Source of the DNA: Candidatus Accumulibacter similis
Lineage (GTDB): Bacteria > Pseudomonadota > Gammaproteobacteria > Burkholderiales > Rhodocyclaceae
DNA length: 64,000 bases
Assembly: GCA_013347225.1 (NCBI GenBank)
Contig: CP054595.1
Span: 3,406,415 to 3,470,414, forward strand
Direction of reading: 5' to 3'
Part shown: positions 11,409-19,896 of the stretch, piece by piece
Layout of the letters: each line of letters opens with the position of its first letter
How positions within the stretch are numbered: the first letter of the stretch is position 1
Translations under genes and position numbers: made by a program
The notes under the pieces: generated by a model
What the model saw: only the letters and a program-made list of their open reading frames with translations
Database searches by the model: none
What the model was told of the DNA's origin: nothing

Positions 11409-11615
11409 TTGAAGACCGAAAGAGTCCGCAGTGGCAGCGACCGGCGCCAGGTCGACCTCGGGCGGCCTGGCAGGCTCCCGGAACGTCGGCGGCAACCCGA
11501 GCGCCGGCTGCCGGAGCTGAGCGAAGCGACCGAGATCTCGTTCGAAGGCTTTCAGCTACTGCTCGCCGAGGCCAACGGACGCGCCGGCAAGCGGCGATCA
11601 GCCGTGCGCGGCTAA
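11409..11615 (+). CDS. Small Arg-rich protein of unknown function (68 aa)
   Basis: A 68-residue reading frame starting at TTG with an excellent AGGAGGG ribosome site six bases upstream. An ATG at 11388 is in frame but lies before that site. The sequence is polar and basic (SGSDRRQVD, LPERRRQPERRLPE) and ends with an acidic/hydrophobic helix-like part (ATEISFEGFQLLLAEANG). No signal peptide or membrane span. It is a standalone gene between divergent rarA and the WS/DGAT gene, with a strong terminator about 130 bases downstream. I do not recognise it. Confidence 0.45.
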   Translation: MKTERVRSGSDRRQVDLGRPGRLPERRRQPERRLPELSEATEISFEGFQLLLAEANGRAGKRRSAVRG

Positions 11616-11748
11616 GCGACACCGCCCTTCGCGGACTGCGCTCGAGCGATGTTCCAGGCAGTGGCAAGACACCGCCTGCGCCGACAGGTCTACCAGAGTT
11701 GCGACGGAACGCTGCACCGCCGGCAAGCAACCAGGAGTCCAAGCTTCC

Positions 11749-11776
11749 GACCGGGTCCCCGCCCGGTCTTTTTTTT
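11749..11776 (+). terminator. Rho-independent terminator
   Basis: A perfect 7-bp stem GACCGGG/CCCGGTC with a 6-base loop is followed by eight T residues. It is oriented to end plus-strand transcription from the small 68-residue gene or from an untranslated RNA between 11620 and 11750. Confidence 0.88.
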
Positions 11777-11833
11777 GCCTGCCGACAGGCCGCGGTGCCC
11801 GCAGGCGCCAACCGGCCCGGCCGTGCCGCCCGC

Positions 11834-13249
11834 TCAGGACTGCGCCAGCGGCGCGGGAGTGGCAAAGGCGTCGGTCACCGACTGCTCGAGCTCACTGAAC
11901 GCTTCGCCAACGTAGTCGCTCAGGCGCTCGAGATGGGGTAGTTCATCGGTCGCGATGAGTCCGAAGAACAGTCGGCCGGCGTAGCTGAAAAGCGTGATGT
12001 TGAGCAGGTTGCCCGGTGGCAGGGTGCTGATCGGGTGCAGTTCCTCGATCCGCGCACCCTTGATGTAGAGATGATGCGCCGGACCGGGTACGTTCGAAAC
12101 CAGGGTATTACCGTTCGCGGGCGGCAGACGGTCACTGAGATTGAGCTTTTCGGCGATGAGGCCGACCAGCGACGTGATCACCGTGTAGGACTCGATCGCC
12201 TCCGGCGCCACGCTGTCGATCAGCGTGCGCACGTTGCGCAACGAAAAGCCGATGTTGCGCAGGCGAACGTAGGGATCGTCGGTGGGCGCCGACAGTTCCA
12301 CCTGCACGAAGCCGATCTTGTTGCCGCTCCCCTCGTCGCCCTCCCGCCGCAGGTTGACCGGCATCTGGATGGTGATTGGCGTCCGCAGCTTGACGCCCTC
12401 GTCGCGCAGGTAGCGATGCAAGGCCCCGTCGAGGCAGGTCAGCGCCACGTGATTCAGCGTCGAGCGCGTCCGCGAGCGAATCGCGTTGACCCGCTGCATG
12501 TCCACGCAGGCTGCCGCGAACTGGCGGCCGGCGGTCACCTGTCCGGTCAGTGGCGTGTTGCCGTCGGCGGCGAAAGGCAGCGAGATCGCGTTCTTCGTCA
12601 GGTTGACGCTCTCCAGCAGCATCATGGCAGCCAGACGGCCAACCCCGAGCACGCGCTTGCCAGCACCGAGCAGATCGCCGAGCAGCGAGGTCGCCAGTTT
12701 CTCCCGCTCGCGCTGCAGCCTGCGCTCCACCTGCCCGTGTCGAAGCGACCACAGCGGCCGCAGCGCGAGGTCGTCAGGGCTTTTCGACAGCGATTCTGCC
12801 GCCCAACGCATCATCGTCACGCCGTCGGCACAGGCATGGTGCATCTTCACGTACAGCGCGAAACGGGCGCCACTCAGCCCGTCGACGACGTGCAGTTGCC
12901 ACAGCGGCCTTGAGCGGTCGAGCGTCGGCTGGTGCAACCCGGCGACCAACTGGTAAAGGTCGCGCTGGCTGTTCCTGCCACGCCGCAGGCGGCGGTAGAA
13001 GACGTGCTGCTCGAGATCGACCGCCTCCGCCTCACGCCAGGTCGGCATCGCCGTCAGCGAGAATTCGATCCGGCGATTGAAGGGTGGCTGGACATCGACA
13101 CAGCCAAGCAGCTCTCGGTACAGATCGCTGGCGAAACTGCTCTTCGACCCGGCCGGCCGCTTGCAGATCATCAGTCCGCCCACGTGCTTTGGACTCTGTT
13201 CCGACTCGGCGATGAAGAAACCGAAATCGAGCAGGGACAGTTTGTTCAT
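11834..13249 (-). CDS. Wax ester synthase / diacylglycerol acyltransferase (WS/DGAT)
   Basis: A 471-residue WS/DGAT family enzyme that esterifies acyl-CoA to long-chain alcohols or diacylglycerol to make wax esters or triacylglycerol at the membrane. The catalytic motif HHxxxDG is present as KMHHACADGVTMMRW (about residue 140). The PLW motif (RPLWQLHVVDGL) before it and the C-terminal SNVPGP motif (LVSNVPGPAHHLY) are also visible. The start at 13249 has AGGAG six bases upstream; a further ATG seven codons up does not. It is divergent from a phasin gene, so two carbon-storage functions share an intergenic region. Confidence 0.93.
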   Translation of the reverse strand: MNKLSLLDFGFFIAESEQSPKHVGGLMICKRPAGSKSSFASDLYRELLGCVDVQPPFNRRIEFSLTAMPTWREAEAVDLEQHVFYRRLRRGRNSQRDLYQLVAGLHQPTLDRSRPLWQLHVVDGLSGARFALYVKMHHACADGVTMMRWAAESLSKSPDDLALRPLWSLRHGQVERRLQREREKLATSLLGDLLGAGKRVLGVGRLAAMMLLESVNLTKNAISLPFAADGNTPLTGQVTAGRQFAAACVDMQRVNAIRSRTRSTLNHVALTCLDGALHRYLRDEGVKLRTPITIQMPVNLRREGDEGSGNKIGFVQVELSAPTDDPYVRLRNIGFSLRNVRTLIDSVAPEAIESYTVITSLVGLIAEKLNLSDRLPPANGNTLVSNVPGPAHHLYIKGARIEELHPISTLPPGNLLNITLFSYAGRLFFGLIATDELPHLERLSDYVGEAFSELEQSVTDAFATPAPLAQS

Positions 13250-13565
13250 GGCGGTCTCCTTCGGGCTCATGCGGGAAAACGGTCAGCGCAGCGACCGGGC
13301 AACACCTTAGCACATACCCCTCCTGCAGAGGCCGGTGGCCATTCGTTTAGTGTGCTTCCTCTAGCGATGCCGGCTAGACTTCGCCGCGTTGGCTGGCAGA
13401 CGGAAGGGTCACTCCAGCGACCGACGAAACGCCATTCCCCTCTTTGCGGGGGAGCCGCTGGCAGGTGGTCCTGCCTCTTCTTCGGCGTCGCCACGGGCGA
13501 CAAGCAGCCAGGACCCTTCGGCAACCGCCGGAAATCCGGCAACCTCTTGGATCAAGGAGAAACAG
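13250..13565. other. Divergent intergenic region between WS/DGAT and phasin genes
   Basis: About 316 bases without a credible gene. It must hold the promoters of both storage-related genes. A weak TAGACT -10 candidate for the phasin lies at 13375-13380, and small hairpins such as CCCCT-CTTTGC-GGGGG occur near 13440. No operator was recognised. Confidence 0.5.
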
Positions 13566-13988
13566 ATGAACATCCCGAACAGCAACACGATGGACCGCAT
13601 CACGACCGAACAACTGCTGGCCCAGACCCGCGAAGCGCTGCGCAAGCTCTGGCTGTGCGGTCTTGGCGCCTACTCGCTGGCCACCCGGAGCAGCATGCAG
13701 ACCTTCGAGACGCTCGTCCGCGAAGGCCAGGCGATGCGGCCGAAGGCCCGTCAGCAGATCGAGGAAACCTCGGCCGAACTGAAGAGCAGCGCAACGGCGA
13801 CGATCGAACGGGGCGAGCAACTCGTTCGTGAGCGCTTCCTCAGACCGCTCGACTTCGTCATCCTCGCCACCCGGCGCGACATCGAGCAGCTCTCGCTGCG
13901 CGTCATCCAGCTCAGTGCCGAAGTCCAGAAACTGGCCGGCGGCAAGAGCAGGCAGCAGGAGAAGCCGGCGACCAGCGGCCAAGCATAA
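13566..13988 (+). CDS. Phasin family / polyhydroxyalkanoate granule-associated protein
   Basis: A 140-residue, largely helical protein. It carries the granule-associated protein pattern REALRKLWLCGLGAYSLA near residue 25, then VREGQAMRPKARQQIEE and a long heptad-rich amphipathic helix. This matches the PhaF/PhaI-like phasins that coat polyhydroxyalkanoate granules. AAGGAG lies before the ATG at 13566. It has no Ala/Lys-Pro DNA-binding tail like PhaF; the C-terminus is short and polar. Granule binding is inferred from family resemblance only. Confidence 0.75.
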   Translation: MNIPNSNTMDRITTEQLLAQTREALRKLWLCGLGAYSLATRSSMQTFETLVREGQAMRPKARQQIEETSAELKSSATATIERGEQLVRERFLRPLDFVILATRRDIEQLSLRVIQLSAEVQKLAGGKSRQQEKPATSGQA

Positions 13989-14081
13989 GCGATCGCCGGC
14001 AACGCCGGCGCGACGCGAACGGGTCGGTCATGCGCTCGTCCCCGGCCGGCTGCCGGGCGGCAGCCGACATCTCGGATCGGC

Positions 14082-14116
14082 GGCGGGGCGCGGGGCGGAT
14101 CGCCCCGCGCCCCGCC
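14082..14116. terminator. Perfect 16-bp GC stem between converging genes
   Basis: GGCGGGGCGCGGGGCG (14082-14097) is followed by a 3-base loop and its exact reverse complement (14101-14116). It sits between the phasin stop and the stop codon of the converging LysR gene, so it probably ends or protects transcripts from both sides. There is no T-tract. Confidence 0.6.
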
Positions 14117-14117
14117 G

Positions 14118-15074
14118 TCATTGCTGCACGACCTTCGCCGCCTCGCGCAGCAACCACTGCCGGAACGATTGCACCGGCGGGCGGTCGGCAACGGCTTCCG
14201 GCACCACCAGGTAGTAGGCCTGCGTCCGGCGAATGACGAGGTCGAAGGGCTGCACCAGCCGACCAGCCGCCACCTCGGCCTCGACCAGAGGCTGCGAGGC
14301 CAGTGCGATGCCGACACCATCGATCGCCGCCGACAGCACCAACCCCGAATCGCTGAAGTGTGTGCCGGCGTCCGGATCGATGCCGCTGACCCCGGCGAGA
14401 TGCAACCATTCCGCCCAGGTCGGGCGATCGAGCAGCTCCATGATCGACTCGTCATGGAGAAGGTTGTGCCATCGGAGATCCGCCGGAACCTTCAGCGGGC
14501 GCATCGAGAACAGCAGGCGCGGACTGCAGACGACTCCATAGCGCGGCGAAAACAGGCGATCGACCCGGCAACCGTCGTACTGGCCGCGGCCGAAACGGAT
14601 GAATACCTCCGTCTCGTCTTCACGCAGGTCGACCCGCGCCAGACCGGATACACGCCCGGAATCGCGTGCATCGATGGTCTCGATCGACGCCGACATGTGC
14701 AACTGGATCTCGGGATGCAGGGCAGTGAAGCCGGGCAGATGGCGGATCAGCCAGCGAGTGCCGAAGGCTGGCGGCGTCGTCAGCAACAGGCGCCCGCCCG
14801 GCTCGCGCCGATGGGTGCTCTCGATTGCGGCAGCGAAGCACTGCAGTCCTTCGCGCACCTTCGGCAACATCAGCCGGCCTTCGCGCGTCAGCTCCATGGC
14901 CCGCGTCAGCCGCCGGAACAACTCGAAGCCGAGGTACTCCTCGAGACCACGAATCTGGTGGCTGATCGCCGTCGGCGTTACCGACAGTTCGGCGGCGGCG
15001 TCCTTGAAACTCAGGTGCCGGGCCGCCGCCTCGAAGGCGCGCAATGAATTCAGCGGCGGAAGACGATAGGTCAT
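14118..15074 (-). CDS. LysR-family regulator, GcvA-like
   Basis: A 318-residue LysR-type transcriptional regulator. The N-terminal winged HTH (LNSLRAFEAAARHLSFKDAAAELSVTPTAISHQIRGLE) strongly resembles GcvA and AmpR, which regulate glycine cleavage or beta-lactamase genes. The rest is the two-lobe effector-binding domain, with the GcvA-like elements TPPAFGTRWLIRHLPGF and a C-terminal FRQWLLREA. It is divergent from a 59-residue protein gene starting 117 bases away, its most likely target. The effector is unknown. Confidence 0.88.
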   Translation of the reverse strand: MTYRLPPLNSLRAFEAAARHLSFKDAAAELSVTPTAISHQIRGLEEYLGFELFRRLTRAMELTREGRLMLPKVREGLQCFAAAIESTHRREPGGRLLLTTPPAFGTRWLIRHLPGFTALHPEIQLHMSASIETIDARDSGRVSGLARVDLREDETEVFIRFGRGQYDGCRVDRLFSPRYGVVCSPRLLFSMRPLKVPADLRWHNLLHDESIMELLDRPTWAEWLHLAGVSGIDPDAGTHFSDSGLVLSAAIDGVGIALASQPLVEAEVAAGRLVQPFDLVIRRTQAYYLVVPEAVADRPPVQSFRQWLLREAAKVVQQ

Positions 15075-15190
15075 ATGGCTGAGATTTTCTCACCTGTTGC
15101 GTGATTATTGATCGTTTGCCGCCCTCCAGGCAAGCCGATACAGTGGCGACACCCTCTCGGCAAACCGGGAAACCAACCAGGACGAAACAA

Positions 15191-15370
15191 ATGAAAACCG
15201 ATCTTACCCGCGAACAGATGATGATGATGGTCGAACGTGCCCGCCACGAGCGGAGTATCGCCGCCGGCGACATGATCGCTGCCGGTACGCGCAGGACGCT
15301 GTCGGCTCTGGGCAGATGGACCGACAGGTTCCTGCACCTGCTGCTGATGTCGCCGACCGCCCGCCAGTGA
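15191..15370 (+). CDS. Small protein of unknown function divergent from LysR regulator (59 aa)
   Basis: A 59-residue protein beginning MKTDLTREQMMMMVERARHE, with AGGA a suitable distance before the ATG at 15191. It has an amphipathic N-terminal helix and a more hydrophobic C-terminal segment (LGRWTDRFLHLLLM), reminiscent of DUF1127/YjiS-like small proteins without their signature. Its position opposite the GcvA-like regulator suggests it is regulated by it. No homologue recognised with certainty. Confidence 0.5.
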   Translation: MKTDLTREQMMMMVERARHERSIAAGDMIAAGTRRTLSALGRWTDRFLHLLLMSPTARQ

Positions 15371-15426
15371 TCGCCGGAATGGCCTAGAATGGTCGTCTCG
15401 CACGACTACCAGACCACTGCCAGGCC

Positions 15427-15870
15427 ATGCCACGAATCCGCATCGAACTGCCGGAACAGTTCGCCTTTTCGACCGACATCGCCCTCTACGTCGGCCACAT
15501 GAATTACGGCGGGCATCTCGACAACGCGCTGCTGCTGTCGGTGGTGTCGGAGGCGCGCGCCCGCTTCTTCCGCTCGCTCGGCTACAGCGAACTGGATGTC
15601 GAGGGCCTCGGCATCGTCATTGCCGACGCTGCGCTGCAGTACCGGTCGGAAGCGTTCGCCGGCGAGGTCATGCAAGTCCGCATGACGGCGGCTGACTTCA
15701 CCAGCAAGGGCTGCGACCTGCTCTGGTGCATGGTCGAGAAGTCCAGCGGGCGCGAAGTCGCCCGCGGCAAGACCGGCATCGTCTTCTTCGATTACCGGCT
15801 GCGGCAGGTGGCCGGCCTCCCCGAGCCCTTCCGCCTGCGCGCGACGGCGACGACCGGCGGCACCGCCTAG
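15427..15870 (+). CDS. Acyl-CoA thioesterase, hot-dog fold
   Basis: A 147-residue single hot-dog domain protein of the 4-hydroxybenzoyl-CoA thioesterase/YbgC-like family, which hydrolyses acyl-CoA thioesters. The segment VGHMNYGGHLDNALLLSVVSEAR is the helix-start motif (GHMNYxxHxDN) and the strands VMQVRMTAADFTSKGCDLLW and GIVFFDY follow. Its stop overlaps the stop of the converging CBS-DUF294 gene by four bases. Substrate unknown. Confidence 0.83.
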   Translation: MPRIRIELPEQFAFSTDIALYVGHMNYGGHLDNALLLSVVSEARARFFRSLGYSELDVEGLGIVIADAALQYRSEAFAGEVMQVRMTAADFTSKGCDLLWCMVEKSSGREVARGKTGIVFFDYRLRQVAGLPEPFRLRATATTGGTA

Positions 15871-17330
15871 GCGGGCAGGTACTCGCGGCTCAGCCTTTTC
15901 TGCAGCGCCTGAACCTGCTTCAGCGACTCCCTGAGGATCAGTCGGTCGAGTTCGTGCAACTCGTCCGGGTTGACCCGGTTGGTTGCTGCCGTCGGCGGCG
16001 CAGCAGCCTGACGCCCCAGCCGCAGGCGCTGGATGTGCTGAAAGGCGTCGATCATTGCCGCCAGATCCTCGCCGGGAATGCCGCTTCTCTCCCCCGTGAC
16101 GCGCAGTCGCTCGCCGGTATTGGTGTCGGGTATGCGCAGCGCCAGGGCGTAGATCCGTGCACTGTCGACGAAGGGGCGCGAACCGTGCTTCTTGAGGTCG
16201 ATGGTGTGCGGAAACTCCTTGTCGCCGTCGTAGCGGAACCCCTTCCACCAGGTCAGCGGCGACTCCCAGTTGAGCGAGTTCTCGACCATCGCACGCATGA
16301 AGATCGGGTAGGATGCGGCCCTCTCGAGGAGCCACTCACGCAGGTGGTTGGCCAGCGAGTCCTGCCCGTAGAGTGGCCGCAAGTCGAAGAAGATGCTCGC
16401 GTTGACCAGGGCGTCAGGCTGCGGCTCGGTGAGCCAGCCGAGAAAGGCCGCCTGCCATTCGCTCGCGGACAGGCACCACTGCGGGTTGCTGGCCATGATC
16501 TTGCCCTTGCAGAGCGGAAAACCGCAGGCGTCGAGCGCTTCATTGACTGCCCGTGCAAAGGGAAGGAAGGCCGCCCGCAAAGCGGGCGCGTCTTCTTCCG
16601 ACTCGGCAGCAAAGATCAGGCCATTGTCCTGGTCCGTGGCCAGTGTCTGCTCCAGTCTTCCTTCCGAACCGAAGACCAGCCAGCACCACGGTACGTAAGG
16701 CAGCTCGAAGTCGCCGGCGAGCAGTTCAATGACCTGCATCGTCAGCAGGTCGTTGAGCGAGGAGATCTGCTGGCAGAGCGTCTCCGCCACGACCCGTTCG
16801 CTGATGAGGCGGACGACGAAAGACCGGATCTCACCTGCCAGGGCCACCACCGTCGGCAGGTCGCGCGCGCCGAGGATCGCCCGCACGAGGTCTCCCTGCC
16901 GCATGCCCGGCAGCGAGTGGAGATCGGCTTGCGACACCAGGTTGAAGTAGCTGCCGTCGCCTTCGGTGAGCACCAGGTGATGCACGCCACGCCGCACCAT
17001 CACAACGCTCGCCTGGTGCGCGCTGCAGTCGGCCGGAACGGTGATCAGGCCACCGGTCATCACCGATGCCACCGGCGCCTGCAGCTCGCAGCGCTCGAGA
17101 GCAATCCGCCGCAGCACGTCGTGCAGCGTGATGATTCCCAGCGGCACCCGGCCGCCTCCATCGACGACCACCACCGCGTCGGCACGCCGCTGGTCGAGGA
17201 GGAGCAGGGTCTCACGCACGCTGGCTGCCGGCGGGACCGTCAGCGCCTCGCCGCGAACGAGTGAGCGCAGCGAGACGTAGGGCGAAAACGGCACGGCGCT
17301 CGCTCGCGGCTCAATACCTGAGTCGGGCAT
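15867..17330 (-). CDS. CBS-pair / DUF294 putative nucleotidyltransferase
   Basis: A 487-residue protein with a CBS-domain pair (about 25-150), then a DUF294 nucleotidyltransferase-like domain (about 165-300) and its C-terminal partner domain. The polymerase-beta-like motif is visible as FGSEGRLEQTLATDQDNGLI, i.e. GS followed by the DxD pair. The family is related to the PII-uridylyltransferase catalytic domain, and CBS pairs usually sense adenine nucleotides. Its start codon lies inside the 3' end of the kinase-exonuclease gene (20-base overlap), so the two are translationally coupled. Pairing of DUF294 with a DEDDh exonuclease gene is recurrent in proteobacteria. Substrate unknown. Confidence 0.85.
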   Translation of the reverse strand: MPDSGIEPRASAVPFSPYVSLRSLVRGEALTVPPAASVRETLLLLDQRRADAVVVVDGGGRVPLGIITLHDVLRRIALERCELQAPVASVMTGGLITVPADCSAHQASVVMVRRGVHHLVLTEGDGSYFNLVSQADLHSLPGMRQGDLVRAILGARDLPTVVALAGEIRSFVVRLISERVVAETLCQQISSLNDLLTMQVIELLAGDFELPYVPWCWLVFGSEGRLEQTLATDQDNGLIFAAESEEDAPALRAAFLPFARAVNEALDACGFPLCKGKIMASNPQWCLSASEWQAAFLGWLTEPQPDALVNASIFFDLRPLYGQDSLANHLREWLLERAASYPIFMRAMVENSLNWESPLTWWKGFRYDGDKEFPHTIDLKKHGSRPFVDSARIYALALRIPDTNTGERLRVTGERSGIPGEDLAAMIDAFQHIQRLRLGRQAAAPPTAATNRVNPDELHELDRLILRESLKQVQALQKRLSREYLPA

Positions 17331-19506
17331 GGAAGGTCTTCTGGCTCGCCTCGCGCGCTTGCCGCAGCGTGCGGATGCCCATCTCGGCCAGCAACGGCAG
17401 CATCTTCAGGAACACTTCACCGGTGACGATCGCATCACCGAGTGCCGTGTGCCGGCCGAACACCGAGACGCCGAGGCGTTCGGCGATCGCCTCCAGCCGG
17501 TGCGTCGTCTGGTTGCTGTGCAGAACCGCCGACAGCAGCAGGGTATCCAGTACCGGCTGCTCGAAGCGCACACCGGTCTGCTTTTCCTTGAGCTGCAGGA
17601 AGCGCATGTCGAAGGCGGCATTGTGCCCGACGAGTACGGTATCGGCACAAAAGGCATGGAATTTCGGCAACACGACATCGATCGTCGGCTGGCCGACGAG
17701 AAGTTCGCGTGTAATGCCGTGCACTTCGATCGACTGCGGCGACAGGCGGCATTGCGGATTGACCAGCTGGTCGAAACATTCGTGGCGAAGCAGGCGGCGA
17801 TTGACGATCCGCGTCGCGCCGATCTGGATGATCTCGTCGCCCTGGGTTGGCTGCAGCCCGGTGGTCTCGGTGTCGAAGACGGTGTACGCGAGTTCCGACA
17901 GCAGGCGGTCGTCGAGTTCGTGACTGGCGGCCGACCAACCGAAGAGATCAAAATCGTAGAACTCGGGTCGCTCGCCCTCGGCAGCGGCGACGACCGCCCG
18001 CGGCAGGTCGGTCGGTGCGTCTGCGATCGGCAGCATGGTGCGGAAGAAGGCACGATGCGACACCCGTTCGCGCTGAAACCAGATGTCGCCATTGCAGCGC
18101 TCGACGACATCGGTGACGCTGAGCGGCGACACTTCGCCGGCAACCGACATCGGATCCTGCAACCAGCTCATCGCCGTTTCGTTGTTCATGAAGGTGCCCA
18201 GCCAGGACAGGTCCAGTTGCGCCAGTTGCGCGCTGCGTATCAGCGACAGGCGCACCTCGCGCACCGCGTACTCGTCCTGCAGGCGCCAGGCCAGATAGCG
18301 CAGCGCCTGAAACAGTCCGAAACCATCGACGCGCAGCCAGAGATCCTCATCGACGTTCTCGGTCTTGACCGCCAGCGCCCGCCGCTCGCCGGGCCGCCTC
18401 TCACCGATGCTCCGGGCGGCGACGACCAGCAGTTCGGCACCGCGCATCTCTTCGAGAAGCCAGCGCTCGCGCAGATCGTTGGAAAAAGCGCTGGCCGCGG
18501 TTTCAAACTGTGCCGACAGCTTTGCCGCCTCGTCATGGACCACCCGCAGAAAGCGGTCGCGCTGCTGCGCCGGCATGTCGGCGACCTCGGAGAGCATCTC
18601 CGCCGCCGCGCGGATGCTGCCCAACGGCCCACGCCCACCCTCGATCAGCGACTGGATCAGCGCATCGCGCCGCGCGTGCCGTTCGTTGCTGCTGGTCACA
18701 TCCTCGAGCACGAGGACGAAACCGGTGATCGACAGCCCGCCGACCTGCGCATGGTGCGGACCGTGGCCACCGAGGACCGGCGACATGTGCGCGCGCAGCA
18801 GGCGACCAGCCGGCGTCGCGGTGACGAACTGTGCCGAACCGAGGAGTTGCCTGCTCTCCGTCTCGCCGAGTTCGCGGCTGGCCTGCTGCAGGCGCTCGAG
18901 CGCGTGCGTGATGAGTGCGCGATCGAATACCGTGTAGATCGAGCGGCCCAGCCCGAGCAGCTCGACGTGCCCGCCATCCGCGCCGGCCGCCAGTTCCTGC
19001 CTGGCGCGCTGGTTGTAGAGCAGGACACGCCCATCCAGGTTGCAGACGACGACGCTCTGGCTGAGGTCCGCCATCAGTGCCGCCAGCCGGCTCCGCTCTT
19101 CCTCGAGCGAGGCGCGCGCCTCGCGCACCCGCTCGGCGACATCGTTCTCCCTCGCCTCGCGCAGGGCTAGCAACTGATTGACCGCCTGCGCCAGTACCCG
19201 CAGTTCGGCCGCTCGCTGCTCGCCGACGCGCAGGCCGCCGTGTGCCAGGGTCGCCGTCACTTCTTCCGCCATGCGCAACGGCGAAGCGGCATAGAGATCA
19301 TGCAGCTGGACCATCAGCCAAGCGACGAAGGCGCTGGCGAGCAGCAGCAGCACGACGAGGACGACGACGCGCTCCGCGGCCGACCTGCCGCTCCCGCTCT
19401 CGTCCGGCTCGCCCGCCAGCATGAGTGCCGCCGTCGCCCCCACCAGCAGGAGCATGAACAAGCTGGCAGCAACAACGGCCAGGATGAGCTTGCGACGCGC
19501 CGTCAT
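17311..19506 (-). CDS. Membrane-anchored degenerate kinase fused to DEDDh 3'-5' exonuclease
   Basis: A 731-residue fusion. Residues 1-70 hold two membrane spans with a short outer loop. A coiled-coil and PAS-like sensor region follow (about 75-280, including VVVCNLDGRVLLYNQRARQEL). A histidine-kinase-like region follows (about 285-510), where the H-box reads IEGGRGPLGSIRAAAEML with no phosphoacceptor His, and no clear N, G1 or G2 boxes are seen. The C-terminal 185 residues are a DnaQ-like exonuclease: VFDTETTGLQP (DxE), GHNAAFDMRFL and a final HTALGDA (DEDDh set complete). It sits three bases after the response regulator and overlaps the CBS-DUF294 gene. What it cleaves, and whether the sensor part controls it, is unknown. 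Confidence 0.85.
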   Translation of the reverse strand: MTARRKLILAVVAASLFMLLLVGATAALMLAGEPDESGSGRSAAERVVVLVVLLLLASAFVAWLMVQLHDLYAASPLRMAEEVTATLAHGGLRVGEQRAAELRVLAQAVNQLLALREARENDVAERVREARASLEEERSRLAALMADLSQSVVVCNLDGRVLLYNQRARQELAAGADGGHVELLGLGRSIYTVFDRALITHALERLQQASRELGETESRQLLGSAQFVTATPAGRLLRAHMSPVLGGHGPHHAQVGGLSITGFVLVLEDVTSSNERHARRDALIQSLIEGGRGPLGSIRAAAEMLSEVADMPAQQRDRFLRVVHDEAAKLSAQFETAASAFSNDLRERWLLEEMRGAELLVVAARSIGERRPGERRALAVKTENVDEDLWLRVDGFGLFQALRYLAWRLQDEYAVREVRLSLIRSAQLAQLDLSWLGTFMNNETAMSWLQDPMSVAGEVSPLSVTDVVERCNGDIWFQRERVSHRAFFRTMLPIADAPTDLPRAVVAAAEGERPEFYDFDLFGWSAASHELDDRLLSELAYTVFDTETTGLQPTQGDEIIQIGATRIVNRRLLRHECFDQLVNPQCRLSPQSIEVHGITRELLVGQPTIDVVLPKFHAFCADTVLVGHNAAFDMRFLQLKEKQTGVRFEQPVLDTLLLSAVLHSNQTTHRLEAIAERLGVSVFGRHTALGDAIVTGEVFLKMLPLLAEMGIRTLRQAREASQKTFHARLRY

Positions 19507-19509
19507 CGC

Positions 19510-19878
19510 TCACATGCCGAGCAGCTTGCGCACCTCGGCCAGGAGTTCCTTGGTCGAGAACGGCTTCGTCATGTAGCCGTCGGCGCCCAGGCCGAGCCCC
19601 TTGCTCACCTCTGTGTCGCGACCCTTGGCGGTCAGCATCAGGATGCGCGTGCCGGCGAGATCAGGGTCGGCGCGCAGGGCCTGGCAGACGTCAAAGCCAT
19701 TCATCTTCGGCATCATCACGTCGAGCAGCACGAGGTCAGGCCGCTCGCCGCGCACCTTCGCCAGGGCCTCCTCGCCATCGCCGGCGACGAGCACCTCGAA
19801 GCCCTCGCGGCGCAGCAGAAACTCGATCGAAATGACTATGTTTTGCTCGTCGTCGGCAATCAGTATTTTTCTGTTCAT
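19510..19878 (-). CDS. Single-domain response regulator (receiver only)
   Basis: A 122-residue CheY-like receiver with no output domain. The acidic pocket is in LIADDEQ, the phosphoacceptor Asp in LVLLDVMMPKMNGFD, the switch Thr in ILMLTAKG, and the Lys in YMTKPFS. GGAG stands five bases before the ATG at 19878. It lies between the symporter-kinase and the kinase-exonuclease genes, so it is the probable phosphorylation partner of the former. With no DNA-binding domain it must act by protein contact. Confidence 0.93.
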   Translation of the reverse strand: MNRKILIADDEQNIVISIEFLLRREGFEVLVAGDGEEALAKVRGERPDLVLLDVMMPKMNGFDVCQALRADPDLAGTRILMLTAKGRDTEVSKGLGLGADGYMTKPFSTKELLAEVRKLLGM

Positions 19879-19896
19879 CAGCACTCCGCTCCTCTA

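Noticed and set aside
11649..11915. A plus-strand frame of 88 codons downstream of the small basic protein gene
   Set aside because: It runs straight through a strong rho-independent terminator and has no ribosome site.
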